Positions 47,565-58,208 of a stretch of DNA of 64,000 nt are shown here, in pieces. The stretch's first letter is position 1. Every line of letters begins with the position of its first letter. The DNA lies in the NCBI GenBank assembly GCA_018806985.1, contig JADANN010000139.1, positions 372,001 to 436,000 of the forward strand, written 5' to 3'. The notes under the pieces were generated by a model. That model was not told the origin of the DNA and ran no database searches. It saw nothing but the letters and a program-made list of their open reading frames with translations. Position numbers and translations under genes: made by a program. Source of the DNA: Angiostrongylus vasorum. Its lineage: Eukaryota > Nematoda > Chromadorea > Rhabditida > Metastrongylidae.

Positions 47565-47906
47565 TTATAAAACGGGAAGGTATTGCAAAACACTAAGAAC
47601 ATCCAGGTGAATCTGTTTCCGTAATGTGTCAAGGAGGATGTCCAATGTGTCTCCGGTGGACTTCATAGCTTTCGAGGAGATATCTTTTGAGGACACAGTG
47701 GACGATGAAAGATCTGAAGCATCGCTATTCTGACCAGATTGCTTCATGTTACTGCTAAACAAGGAGCGAGACCTGGTTAGACTGCACCATCCATTCAGTT
47801 GAGGAGGAAGCAGACCACTTTTAAGAATGGAGACATCAATCTTAAAGCCATGGTTTACGTTGTCATAAGGAAGGACTACGAATGCTTGAGGTGGTAGTGG
47901 TTTAAG
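47565..47906 (-). CDS. Probable terminal exon of an unrecognised gene
   Basis: An open minus-strand frame of 113 codons plus stop follows an AG at 47908-47907. It has protein-like composition: PQAFVVLPYDNVNHGFKIDV, then SILKSGLLPPQLNGW, a Ser-rich linker, and an amphipathic C-terminal LDILLDTLRKQIHLDVL. The acceptor region is poor in pyrimidines. Just upstream, at about 47985-47907, another frame (SDNVHIALEHEHLDGNS) also looks coding and would join if one base were missing near 47906. I recognise no family and found no further exons, so it may be a remnant. Confidence 0.4.
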   Translation of the reverse strand, partial: LKPLPPQAFVVLPYDNVNHGFKIDVSILKSGLLPPQLNGWCSLTRSRSLFSSNMKQSGQNSDASDLSSSTVSSKDISSKAMKSTGDTLDILLDTLRKQIHLDVLSVLQYLPVL

Positions 47907-48619
47907 CTATTTCCATCAAGATGTTCATGTTCAAGTGCTATATGTACGTTGTCAGAAGCGATTCCGGCAGTAAATACTATTGTTCAGAGAGAATGACTAA
48001 AAAATGAGAAACACAATGAGGATGATAGTAACGAAGAACATTTGACCAGAAAAAAGTCGCATAAGAAAAAAAAGAGACCCGTCAGCCTGAAACTACAGAT
48101 AACTCTTCCCTACAAATAGCGTGTGGTTTGGTGGTCATTTGATAGCGCCCTACTCTTGATACAAATGTAACTAGAAGCTTAGTTCTGAACTCGTAAAGAG
48201 CGCCTTTTCTCTCACAAAGGTATTGATAGGATCAAGACAGTTCACTACTTCTATGCAATCCCAAGCAAATACGTGTGTTAGCACATTGTTCTTAGGACGA
48301 GTTTCAACTCTCAATTGCTTTAGATTAGACCTTCAGACTTATGACTTCGGACCTCTCTCCGACTGATTTCTATCTATATATAGAAATATATGAGCAATTC
48401 TGGCTCATTTAATCAAAAGATGGTGGTGACCTTCTTCCACTAATGGGACAGTTTGTGACCTATGTTCTACAGAAGACATCGCTCAAAAATACCACTACAA
48501 TGTGTTTGTGTGAGTTAGCATTAGACCTTTATACTAAGGATGCTACATTGTCATTGAACACAGCAGAAAATCCAAAAACCGAAAAGTTTTTCACTAGTGG
48601 TCAAAATAAGTTATGTAGA

Positions 48620-50249
48620 TTAAATCGACTTCTGGGCTTTTTCGGCCGATTTTGTAGACTTCGTCGATTTCTGTAAAATAGTTGATTTTTGTGAATGCTC
48701 TGAACGACTCGTCTCTTTTAAACGAGTAGGGCGATCATGATGCTTTTGAGAACGCGAACAACGATTGGACCAACTAGATCGCTTAGATTTTTGTGATCTT
48801 CTTGATTTAGCATTCCTCATACGATATTCTCGACCCTAAACGTGTTGGATTAGTCTGAAGATACAATGATAGATTTTTCATAAGCTCTCAAAGCTAAAAT
48901 CCCCAAGAGGTGGTGAGGACAGCGTATGGCAGTGACGTCGTTCATCAGAAGCACGATGGCGATTCGACCCTATATCGGGTTCACCAAGTCATTCATCCCC
49001 AGGATTCGGGAAATTCGCGCCAAAGTTGGATTTTAAAACGCATTTGCTCAGCTCACTGAAGATTGCAGGAATAATGGACTCGACCAATATTCCACCGTCA
49101 TTCATGAAGAAGAACAAGACCTTCAAGCACCGGCCGAAGCAATACGCGAAATTTCCAAGGTCTTTCGTAGATGACAGAGGGAACAGTTTGGAAGCAAAAA
49201 GTACTAGGATTCGCATAGCAGATGTGGTGGCGGGTTATGTAGATAAAAAAATAAGGATCCATAAAACAAAAGATCCATAGAAATGACCCTGGTTCTTAAA
49301 TCAGACATTAATATAAATTGTCACGATTTTGGCATTCAAGTCCAAAGTGCATTTCCAATGGCCTTCTACATTTTGTATTACCAAATCAAGCAGAAGTACT
49401 TATAGTGATTGGCCAACTACTAAAAATGGTCGTTGCCGAGCATTTGGCGACCAATCACAGACGAGCAGCACTTGTGGCTGCGTCACCAATTTCCCACGAG
49501 CCGATTTCCTGCAGTTTCCACTGCATGGGGCGCGTGTGGCGCAATGGTTGGAGGCGCTAGTGCGACACACACGTGGAATCCATCTCCGCGTCCATGGCCC
49601 ACCAAGCCCTCCATCCCTCCGGGGTCGGTAAATTGGTACCAGACTTGTCTGGGAGGACAGTAGCCCACCACTAGTCATTGCAAAGGCCAGATATGTATTC
49701 AATCATCTCCAACGATACTTAATGAAGTCGACTGCATGGCGCGTCCCTCGAGGATTGATCAACGCCGGGAGCTTTGTCCTTTATCCTTTATCCTTTTCCT
49801 TGCATGATGATTGTCATATCACCCATCACTTCGAGTCAATTGATCCAATGAGTTTTATGTTCTCGTTAGATCACTACCATAAAGACCAAACTGCATTGGG
49901 ATTTCATCTGAGACATCATTTTGGATGTAGAAAATTGTATAAGTCTACAGACGCATCTGTGACTGTAAAGAGTTTCTTTTCTTCAGAAAAGAAGCCATAT
50001 AATCTCATCACTTACACTGTTAAAATGATACCCGGTGCAGATATGACTGGTATATTCTGTCCATTTGCACGATTCCTTCCGCAACACAAAAAACGCAATA
50101 GAGGAGATGATGATACAGGAATACGTAGCCATATGCATATAAGTGAGATACAGCCTGATTGTTGCTGCCGAATTTATAAACGAGCCGACGAAAAGCAATT
50201 CGTAGAGTGCCTCGAACGGCGACTTCATGCGATATTCTTCATTGTCCAT
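48620..50249 (-). CDS. One-pass membrane protein with Ser/Lys/Arg-rich tail, paralogue A
   Basis: Two minus-strand exons, 50249-50016 (78 codons) and 48835-48620 (71 codons and stop), phase 0, donor GTAAGT, acceptor GTTTAG; 149 residues. An acceptor TTATTACAG lies directly before the ATG. Exon 1 holds the shared signature LYELLFVGSFINSAATIRLY, then a hydrophobic segment (about residues 39-55, MATYSCIIISSIAFFVL), then KW and YTSHICTG. Exon 2 is a basic Ser/Lys/Arg-rich tail (KSRRSQKSKRSSWSNR and STKSTKSAEK). The gene at 58209-58993 (+) has an exon 1 of exactly the same length, the same splice position and the same signature. No N-terminal signal peptide is evident. Topology (short N-side, one helix, W and Y soon after it) recalls KCNE/MPS potassium-channel accessory subunits; that is a hypothesis only. 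The 1180-base intron contains a SINE. Confidence 0.75.
49528..49797 (+). mobile_element. SINE family 1 copy inside the intron of paralogue A
   Basis: Head GGCGCGTGTGGCGCAATGG is intact. About 25 bases of the central block are deleted after GGGAGGACAGTAGCCCACC. The copy runs opposite to the host gene. The 177-codon open frame that starts in this SINE and runs to 50255 is antisense to exon 1 of paralogue A. Confidence 0.85.
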
Positions 50250-50385
50250 CTGTAATAAAATTCCAGTATAAGCTCTTAAATGACATTGTTCTCATAACTT
50301 GTAGTTTCTTGGGATGTCACCATCCCTTCTTAGATGGCGGACGATGCGAATTATTGAAACGCCACCAGTAACTTTATATTTGCTG

Positions 50386-50622
50386 CCTTCTATAAATTTT
50401 CATGGAAGGATATTATGCGAAATACAACCACAGTGGTGCTGAGATATTTGCAAAATTCCAGACCGCAGGTGTCTGCGGTTGGGAACGAACGCGATATTAC
50501 CCTTTCCGGGGCTAACATGCTCACCACCACACCATTCATATCCTTCATTTCGCCGGTCTCTCAGTTAGTTTTCTACCGATCAGTGCCATCAGCAATCACC
50601 CGTCAACGGGATTACATAGTAA
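50386..50622 (-). mobile_element. SINE family 2 copy upstream of paralogue A
   Basis: TTTTCATGGAAGGATATTATG to CCCGTCAACGGGATTA on the plus strand, with the reverse-complement head CTCACCACCACACCATTC. It lies about 140 bases before the start codon of paralogue A, so it sits in the likely promoter region. Confidence 0.75.
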
Positions 50623-51260
50623 AACAACCAAGTAATCTAGAAAGATGGAAACTTCGGATGTTTGACAACTTCAGGTCAGGCGTTTCATTGCGTTTACTAA
50701 GCAATTTCAGAAGGAATGATCAATCTACAGCTTAGAGGTGAACATTAATGCAGAAGCACCCCTCCAGAATTCCGTCACCGATGACGTGGACACAATAGTA
50801 AATACCTGTCGAATCTACTGTACCATGCATCCAATGGATAGATGTGGCTTACCTTCTTCAAGATAGAATGGGAGACAAATGAGATGAACTGTAAAGTCCG
50901 CTTAAAGATGATTTCAATAGTGATAACACAAATAGGTATAGTGGTATCATTGTTAACTTATCCATCACTCACTTGGCTTATCTGAACTATTGCAATTCCT
51001 TAATTTCCTCAACAGGATAGCACAACCATAAGGTCTTCTTTAGAATGTTTTCATTATGAAGAAGTTAACAGTGTTGTTACGAAGATTTTTTACAAGTCGA
51101 AATAGTGGTTAGTAGGACCCAAATTATCCACCCTTTTCCCGGCTTCCGACTAGACCATACCAATTATCTTCATTTAAGAGGGCCTCAAGCCTCTTGTGAA
51201 ACCTTGTTCAGTTGTTATGTTAACTTTTGCTAAATTAGGGTTAACGTTTGTTAATGTTAA
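50623..51260. other. Unassigned stretch
   Basis: No gene or named repeat recognised. Confidence 0.35.
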
Positions 51261-51264
51261 CTTT

Positions 51265-51595
51265 TTTATTTACTGCCTATAACAATTTTTCACAGCGGAG
51301 TATTATGTGTGATACAACCACAATGATGCTGAGAGACTTGTAGAACTCCGGGAGACAGGTGACCGCGGTGAGGACCGCACACGGTATTACTCTTCCTGGG
51401 GGGCTAGCCCGCGTGATTGCTGGTAGCACCTATAAGCGAATAATACGGCTGAGAGAAAGGCGAAGCGAAAGGCTTGCATAGTGTGTTCGTGAACGCTTTA
51501 GCCCCCGAAAAAGGTACTACCTTGTTCGATCCCCACCGCAGACACCCGCGGCCCTGCATTTTGCAGACATCACAGCATTATTGTGGCAGCATCTT
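51265..51595. mobile_element. Two SINE family 2 copies fused head to head
   Basis: A truncated minus-strand copy (51265-51410) passes directly into a plus-strand copy (about 51410-51595) with leader, GAGAGAAAGGCGAAGCG, B-box TTGTTCGATCCCCACCG and the TTTTGCAGACATCACAGC tail. Their facing heads form a loose inverted repeat. Confidence 0.65.
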
Positions 51596-52600
51596 CTGTC
51601 AGTTCTATCACCAGCAACCTCAACAATCGTTGAGCGATATCCACTTGAGCCCAGCTTGCTCAGTCGACATGGATAATGGAAATATTAAACTTTTTTCACA
51701 ATGCCATTTATCTCCACTGTTTCTGAAAAGTGCGGATGTAGTTGAATCGCAACATTTGCCACCAGGGCTATATATGTTTAGAGGTAACTTGAACTACAAT
51801 CACAAAGTAGACACGAAGCTCGTTTGTCTGAGACGAGGTAGAATCGCAACTCATGTGCTTTGCTTTGATTCGATTGATGGATTTTGCCCTAATCGACAAT
51901 CAAGGCAAAGCCCACAACATTTATATGCATTGTCCGGCATTTCTTCTATTGCTGTCGTTGTGTTGGAACCAGCAACAATGAATATGGCCAAGTCTGTGCG
52001 TGGGTACGCAGATTCAGGATCCGGTTTCCCTTCTCTTGGCATTTAGAGTGCCCCTCTACACAAGTTACCATAAAATCTCAAAATAACGGTTTCATTGGGC
52101 TTTTATGCATTCATAAGCTGCAGTCGATGGCCATTGTGGGTTAGAGGAATGTTTATTGCAATGGTACACAGATTCCACCAAAACACCAGCCACTTCTACT
52201 ACAGCAGTGGTTCCTACAATTAGTAGGCAGGGATATCGTGATAGAACACATATGGACGTGGCAATGTACAAGTCAACTCAGCGCTGTAGAAAGCGATTCT
52301 CTCAGCACCGCCAGCAATGCAACTATGGACAAATAGATGAGTTCTTTCATCAAACTCATACAGATGTGCAGAACACTGGAAACAAATCTGATAATCCGTG
52401 GCAGTTCGCTGAATAGGTCCTGCATAACTCTTACAATGTGTATGTTTAAAGGACTGAGAGTAAGGCATTTAAAAAACAGCGAAAATGTAGCATTGGATCC
52501 GATCGTCTCGTGTGAGATCGAGCATACGCCTCTGTTTTGCAAGGCAACCCCAATCATTGCGCTACATAACCACAGTTAAACCAATGCGCATGCTTAACAG
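51596..52600 (-). other. Coding-like block, unassigned
   Basis: Three consecutive minus-strand stretches in different frames look protein-like: ICFQCSAHLYEFDERTHLFV (within 52468-52220), VEVAGVLVESVYHCNKHSSN (about 52205-52085) and CCGLCLDCRLGQNPSIES (within 52042-51851). They are Cys-bearing and could be exons of a small secreted protein gene, but splice sites do not connect them cleanly. A 190-codon plus-strand frame at 51474-52046 overlaps the same DNA and starts inside a SINE. I cannot decide between them. Confidence 0.25.
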
Positions 52601-52633
52601 AATGTAACGTCTGTTTATGGTGTATCCAAAGAC

Positions 52634-52897
52634 ATGCAGCGCGGCGGTTACAGGCGAGCAGCAATACATATGGGATCGACCCAGCGGCCCAGGCTCAACA
52701 AGACTTCCACAGTCCGAGGTGGCAAAGTGGCACCAGTCTTGTCTGGGTGGATAGCAGCACTGCCTCGATATACCGGAAGGCCACCGCGAGTGATTGTGTC
52801 GGCCAGACATTCATTCAATCACCTCTAACGATGCTTGATGAAACCGAATGCATGGCAGATCCCCCATGGATTGATCAACGGCTAGAGCTTTATCCTT
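52634..52897 (+). mobile_element. SINE family 1 copy, diverged head
   Basis: GCGCGGCGGTTACAGGCGAG (weak A-box) and GGGATCGACCC (B-box), then a complete body to CTAGAGCTTTATCC and a TTTATTC tail. Confidence 0.8.
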
Positions 52898-52917
52898 TAT
52901 TCTTTAATGGCTAAGCA

Positions 52918-53158
52918 TGAATGTGGCGCTTTGGTTGAAGGCGCCACTGCGACACACATGTGGAATCGATACCCGCGCGCATGGCTAACCAAGCCTTCCA
53001 TCCCTCCGGGAACGGTAAATTGGTACCAGACTTCTCTGGGAGGCCACCGCGAGTCATTGTAAAGGCCAGATATGCATTCAATCACCTCCAACGATATTTA
53101 ATGAAGTCGAATACATGGCGCATACCTCAGCGATTGATCAACGCCGAGAGCTTTATCC
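52918..53158 (+). mobile_element. SINE family 1 copy in tandem with the previous one
   Basis: AATGTGGCGCTTTGGTTGAA to CGAGAGCTTTATCC, with about 38 bases of the central block (around GGATAGCAGCACTGGCTCGA) deleted. Same orientation as the preceding copy and about 20 bases after it. Confidence 0.85.
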
Positions 53159-53265
53159 GTGGGCATTCATGCATAAGAAGGATAAAGCTCCTTTTTAAAA
53201 AGGATTATACATGACTTTTACTTTAAAAAGGATTATTTATCCTTCTTTTGCATGAATGCCCACGG
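53157..53265. repeat. Hairpin-forming inverted repeat
   Basis: The left arm 53157-53186 begins CCGTGGGCATTCATGCA. The right arm 53236-53265 is its reverse complement with one mismatch in 30. The 49-base loop contains further self-complementary CCTTTTTAAAAAGG. The structure sits exactly between the end of a SINE and the 5' end of an RTE copy. Confidence 0.85.
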
Positions 53266-53284
53266 ATCTTCTTTATATCCGGAA

Positions 53285-56200
53285 TCTCGAGCCAGTTAGT
53301 CGCGAGGCTACGTGGCGCGTCCCCAGATGGCGGATAGGGGGTTAATCGCGGACCAAAAGCGACCTTTGCTACCCTGAGGCGCAGATGGATCCAGAGGATC
53401 GACTCCCTGTTTCTGCTGCGCCGATTTGGCACGTGCTTTCTGTATTTACGAGGCCGTGTTCATGCATGCGTGCCTGGGTGAGTTCTTGTTTGTGCGGATT
53501 GTATTCTAGAGTCAGTTCGGTCAAAAGCCTGCAATTAAGTAACACGGAAGCATACGGGTGGCGGTCAGGAGCCGTCTCCAACAAATAAGCTCCACGTACA
53601 CCCTGGGAGAGCCTGGCAAGCTACCCGTGAGAATACCCAACCCCCCACGTTCAGAGCCCAGCAAGGTATACGTAGGTATGAAAAGCTCACCACACTAAAA
53701 TAAACCGTCTTCATTCTCCTGACCTCGAAAGAGCCTTCTATTCGGCAGTGTTGGATATGACGAAAACGGAGAGGCTTCTAAAATCTCAAAGCCATTGTAA
53801 GCTACTTTAATCGCGAAGAATTGAGGTAACTGTACCTACAATCCACGCACACTTGCACCTGAGTTCTCGATAGAAGACATAATCATGCAACCAAGAAGGA
53901 CAAGGTGCGACGTCATCGAACTAGCCGAGACGAGACGACGCCATCCATTCAACGCTGTCTATGACACTGGAGAACTGTTCCTCGGAACATGCGACAGTAG
54001 AGGAGTCGGCAGCGTCGGCGTCCTCGTCAACACGAGTTTGTCCATGAACATCGATCCATTCGAATAACTTACAACCCGAATCGTACTTTTACGACTGAGG
54101 AGATGTAGATCAATACCGGCTTTGACAATCTTCCCCGTTGACGCCCCGACATCAAACTATGACGAAGAAGAAGTCGAAGCATTCTAAATGGATCTGGAGA
54201 AGCTCTACAGGGAAGGCGTACATTCTCCATGGTTATCAGTGATCGCTAAGACTGGACCCAGAAGAACATCTGAAGAACGTCACATTGGGACCCACGGATT
54301 AGAATGGAGCCCAATCGATGGCTCTGTTCTCCAAAAATTCTACAAGGAATCAGACCACTTCCTCCTTCGCGCAAGAGTTCATTTCTCGCGGAAAGGAGAA
54401 AAAGCCGCTAAATTCAAAAAACGAAAAAATAAAAAAAAACGATGTTCCAAAACCACCATAAACTGGGAATTATTCAATTCATTAGTCGTCTGTTGGGAAG
54501 CCGCCGTTCTAGACAGCATCGAAGAAGAATACGCTCATTCAACATACCTACGTTAGCGCTTTCAAAGCTAAGAGTTTAGAAGTCACCAAGGGTGGGCTGT
54601 CTCAAGAAACACTCGAGCACACGCCAGCGTGGAATCGCACGAGCTGCAGGCAAGCGCGAACTAACGTCCGAACTTGCAAAACAATGCAGATAGGCGATAA
54701 AAGAAGATCTTAAAAAGACAAGAGCAGCAGTAATGGTCGAAGCTGCAGAGGCTGGGAAAAGCACTCGCAAAGTCCAACGAAGCTTTGCCAATTACAAAAT
54801 CAAGATGGTTGCACTCTGACGCCCAGACGGAACAGTTACATCTTCCGGAAAAACAATGAAAAAATCATCCACGATTACTACTCAGATCTGTTCAATAACC
54901 ACCTCCTCCAGCCTTTATATAAAATAAAGGAAGATGGATGTATCGTCTCCCCCTGTTCTCTCTTCCGTAATCCGAGATGCATTATCGTCGATGAAAAATC
55001 AAACAGCATCTAGTCCGGACAGGATAAGGCCTGAACACTTGAAGAACCTTTCACCAGTCCTCGTAAGCACACTGGCTCGGCTCTTCACACGTTACCTGTC
55101 TGAATGCAAGGTCCCTACTCAGTGGAAGACCAGCAAGACCGTGTTATTGTTCAAGAAGGGTGACCTACACGATATCCGCAACTATCGCCCAATCTGCTCG
55201 TTGTCTGTCGTCTACAAACTTTTCACTCGAGTCATCCTAAACAGGATTGACAGACCACTGAACGAAGGAAAGCCATGTGAGCAACCAGGGTTTTGAAAAG
55301 AATTTACTAAGGTGGACCATTTCCACACAATACCAAGCCTCATGGAAGTAAAGCAGAAGTAGAATAAACCGCTATGTCTCACTTTCACGATTTGAAGAAG
55401 GCCTTTGACTCAACTGAGATAGAAGCAGTCACGGAAGCCACTGACAGTGAGGGAGTCCCTACTCAGCACATAAAGATTCTTCGTGAGTTGTACAAAAATT
55501 TCAGAACCAAGATGACACCATTCTACAACGATATTACCATTGACGTCAGAAGAGTGGTTAGGCAAGGCGATACCAACTAGCCAAAATTATTTACTGCTAC
55601 CTTCCAGAACGTCATGCGAACATTGGAATGGGATAATATGGGTGTGAAAATCGACGGCCGACAGTTACATCATCTTCGCTTTGCTGATGACATCGTCCTT
55701 ATAACAACAAACATTAGCCAAGCGGAACTTATGTTTGCCGACTTTGATAAAGCCTGTGTAAAAAGTGGTCTTCGACTAAATCTCACAAAAACGACGTTCA
55801 TGAAAAAACGGATTGGCTACGTATGCCCCATTTATGTTCAAAGGAATGAATATCTCCGAATGCCCCAGTTACGTCTATCTAGGTCGGGAAATCAGCATGA
55901 TGCAACTACTCAGCTCTAGCGTTAACCAGAAGGAAAGGAGCGGCTTGGGGAGCTTTCAACAGCATCGAGGATGTAGTGAAAAGAGCGAAGAATACACGAC
56001 TCTTTGCCCACCTTTTCGACTCAGCGATAATTCCTGCCTTAACGTATGCATAAGAAACCTGGTTACTGCGTAAGCAGGATGGAAGATGATTCAGTATTAT
56101 TGAACGCGCAGAAGAAAGGACGATGCTAAGAATTCCGAAGTTAGACTTTCTGTTAACCTCGGCATTGGATTATGAATGTGTCGTTTTTTTCAGCAATCGC

Positions 56201-56820
56201 AAGCCTGTTATTCAGCATATGTTTACTTCCATGCACATATAACACATACAATACAACGTTAGCTGACGTTTCGGCAGTGTCGCCTTCTTCAGAGCCGTTT
56301 TTTCATCTGTCTTCAAAACGAGTCATGGGAAAAAACAACTCTGAATAAGGCAACACTGCCGAAACGTCAGCTACCGTTGTGCTGTATGTGTATATGTGTA
56401 AGGAAGTAAACGTGCGCTGAACAACAACCTCACGATTGCTAAGAAAGAAAATGACACATAATCCGATGCTTGGAGTATCCCGTGTCACACATTTAAGGGA
56501 AGGGATCCGAAACACCGATCTGCGTCAACGATCAAAATTCGAAGAAGTCGTTCGACACACCAAACTGCCGAAGATGGACAGGACACGTATTGCATATGAA
56601 CTGCAATCGATTGGCAATCGCCGTTAGTGAATGGATTCCTCGGGATATCAAACGCACTTTTCACGAAAAAGGCTAGAAGAAAGTTATGATACGCAGAGAG
56701 CTCGGAGGATGAGCAGAACTCACCGGGGTACTCTTGCACGCGACAGGGGAAAAATGGAAGGTTTAGTGACGCCTTTCTTGAGTCACTTGACGATCTACGA
56801 GGCGACAAGTGATGCATGAA
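53285..56820 (+). mobile_element. RTE-type LINE, near full length, inactive
   Basis: The 5' region 53285-53880 matches the 27 kb minus-strand copy. An apurinic-type endonuclease region starts at about 53885 (ELAETRRRHPFNAVYDTGE and LFLGTCDSRGVGSVGVLV) and ends near 54556. Reverse transcriptase follows: RIRPEHLKNLSPVLVSTLAR, VPTQWKTSKTVLLFKKGD, NYRPICSLSVVYKLFTRVIL (55190-55250), DLKKAFDS (55390), RQGDT, HHLRFADDIVLI with the catalytic Asp pair (55670-55700), and LNLTKT. A C-terminal part resumes at 56464 (MLGVSRVTHLREGIR). At least five frame breaks or stops show it cannot encode a working protein. It is interrupted by an insertion at 56128-56463. RTE elements encode endonuclease and reverse transcriptase in one frame and copy themselves by target-primed reverse transcription. 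Confidence 0.9.
56128..56463. mobile_element. Inverted-repeat insertion from a Penelope-like tail, with 7-bp target duplication
   Basis: A 336-base insertion splits the RTE frame. The target duplication CGATGCT occurs at 56121-56127 and 56464-56470; removing the insert joins RTM to LGVSRV in frame. Inside, arms 56221-56294 and 56338-56411 are inverted copies of a PLE tail, starting GTTTACTTCC and ending GGAAGTAAAC. Each arm carries the hammerhead-like motif (56262-56296 on minus, about 56339-56372 on plus). Outside the arms, ATGCCGAGGTTAAC-type terminal sequence is present on the left. It is a tail-to-tail product, younger than the RTE. Confidence 0.75.
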
Positions 56821-57335
56821 TGCATGGGATGCAGGCCATGCAATTTTTTGTTTCTATTTTAAGTAAGTCAGCCCCAAACTTTCCGAAGATCTCATCAATT
56901 CTTTCGTTTGAATCATTTCCTTGCATTGATCATCCACGATGATCTTTGGATCTGCTTATAGGTTCGATTGTTACCTAGGAATTTTTGGACTTCTTTGTGG
57001 ATTTCGTTGAGTGTTGATCGAGTACATTAGGTTGGGAATTCTGAGACAACAGTGTTAGCGCGCTCTAAGGTCTTCACTATAGGCAGTAGCCAGACTTTGT
57101 GGACCAAATGGAGCTCTTCGCAGAGAGTTCCGGTAGCAGTTTCCTGATCACTAAGGGACAAAAGGCCTGATTAGCTTGGCGCAGCGTCTAAACAGTGATT
57201 TTGTACGTATTATTGAACCACACCTTTAAAAAGTGTGTTACCACGCATATATCTGGCGTTGAAAAGAACAACTCTACTAAAGCTTTGGAATGGTCAACAT
57301 CTAACTTTGAACAGCTTTATGTGAACTAAAGGTTT
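56821..57335. other. Unassigned stretch
   Basis: Downstream flank of the RTE; nothing recognised. Confidence 0.35.
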
Positions 57336-57339
57336 TACG

Positions 57340-57530
57340 GGTGGCCATTGCACACTGGTTAGATGTGCCCTATGATGCACAAGTTCAGTTCAGCACAGAG
57401 AGTAAAGCTCCAATTCAACCGTTGTAGACAAATTAATATCAGACTTCTCCTGGAAGATAAAAACAGTCTTCATCTGCCGACATCACTAAGTACGGAGAGA
57501 TCAACACAAAGCGGTTTATCCTTTACCGGC
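57340..57530 (+). mobile_element. Diverged SINE family 1-like copy
   Basis: GGTGGCCATTGCACACTGGT and TCCAATTCAACCGTTGTAG are followed by ATTAATATCAGACTTCTCC, GAGATCAACACAAAGCGG and TTTATCCTTT in family order, heavily changed. Confidence 0.5.
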
Positions 57531-58195
57531 TACAGTTATGTTTGATTAGTAGCCATTATATTATTGGTACTATTAGAAATCATTTTCTGCTAACCGAAAG
57601 TAAGCACCATTTCTCTACCGAAAACTCTCAAGGTTGGTTTTCTCTAATGCTATTTGGTAAGGTAGAGCTTAATACGAACTTCACACCTTCACAAACAGGT
57701 GGCTCTTTTTGCACCATGTTCCACTGGACAATAGCAGTACTTACATCCTACCTTGATCAAAGATAGACTATTGGGACGATTTCTTCCACGGCAACAGCAC
57801 TTTTACTTTTCGGCTTATTTCTCTTTGGTTTCCATAATAAAGCATCGTAGGTCGAGTAGTGTTGCCAGAAGTTGCCTGAAGCGCAAACCCTCGATTAGGT
57901 ACCAAGCCTTCTAACATCGACTGAGCATTTAGACGACAAACACTGTAGCTCTCTCTGGTTATGGTTTTGGTCACTAAGTGTTCAAGCTGTGAGACAGCTG
58001 CGTCTCATATTGGCTTACTTGTTTCTATTCTGACAACTTCTGTTTACATTTATCCCTGCAAACATGTCCCAAGTACTTCCAATGGAACGCAGAAAGACTA
58101 CGTTGCTCGTATTTGCTAGAAAAACGGTTGCAAACCTTAGTAACACCTCAGTCTACTGAATCATCAAGAAATTATTTGTTTTAAAGTTTTCTGAA
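57531..58195. other. Upstream region of paralogue B
   Basis: Contains no recognised gene or repeat and would hold the promoter of the gene starting at 58209. I saw no motif shared with the upstream region of paralogue A, which carries a SINE at the same place. Confidence 0.35.
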
Positions 58196-58208
58196 TGCTT
58201 TATTCCAG

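Noticed and set aside
49722..50255. Longest-looking plus-strand frame (177 codons)
   Set aside because: It starts inside a SINE and is antisense to exon 1 of paralogue A, whose frame has a paralogue, conserved splice sites and a signature motif. The plus frame has none.
51474..52046. 190-codon plus-strand frame
   Set aside because: Its first third is a SINE family 2 copy, so the start codon lies in a repeat. The rest overlaps equally open minus-strand sequence, and no splice or family support was found.
56128..56463. Classic DNA-transposon MITE
   Set aside because: The arms are mirrored Penelope-type tails, and the outermost bases are not inverted repeats of each other, so a tail-to-tail retroelement product fits better.
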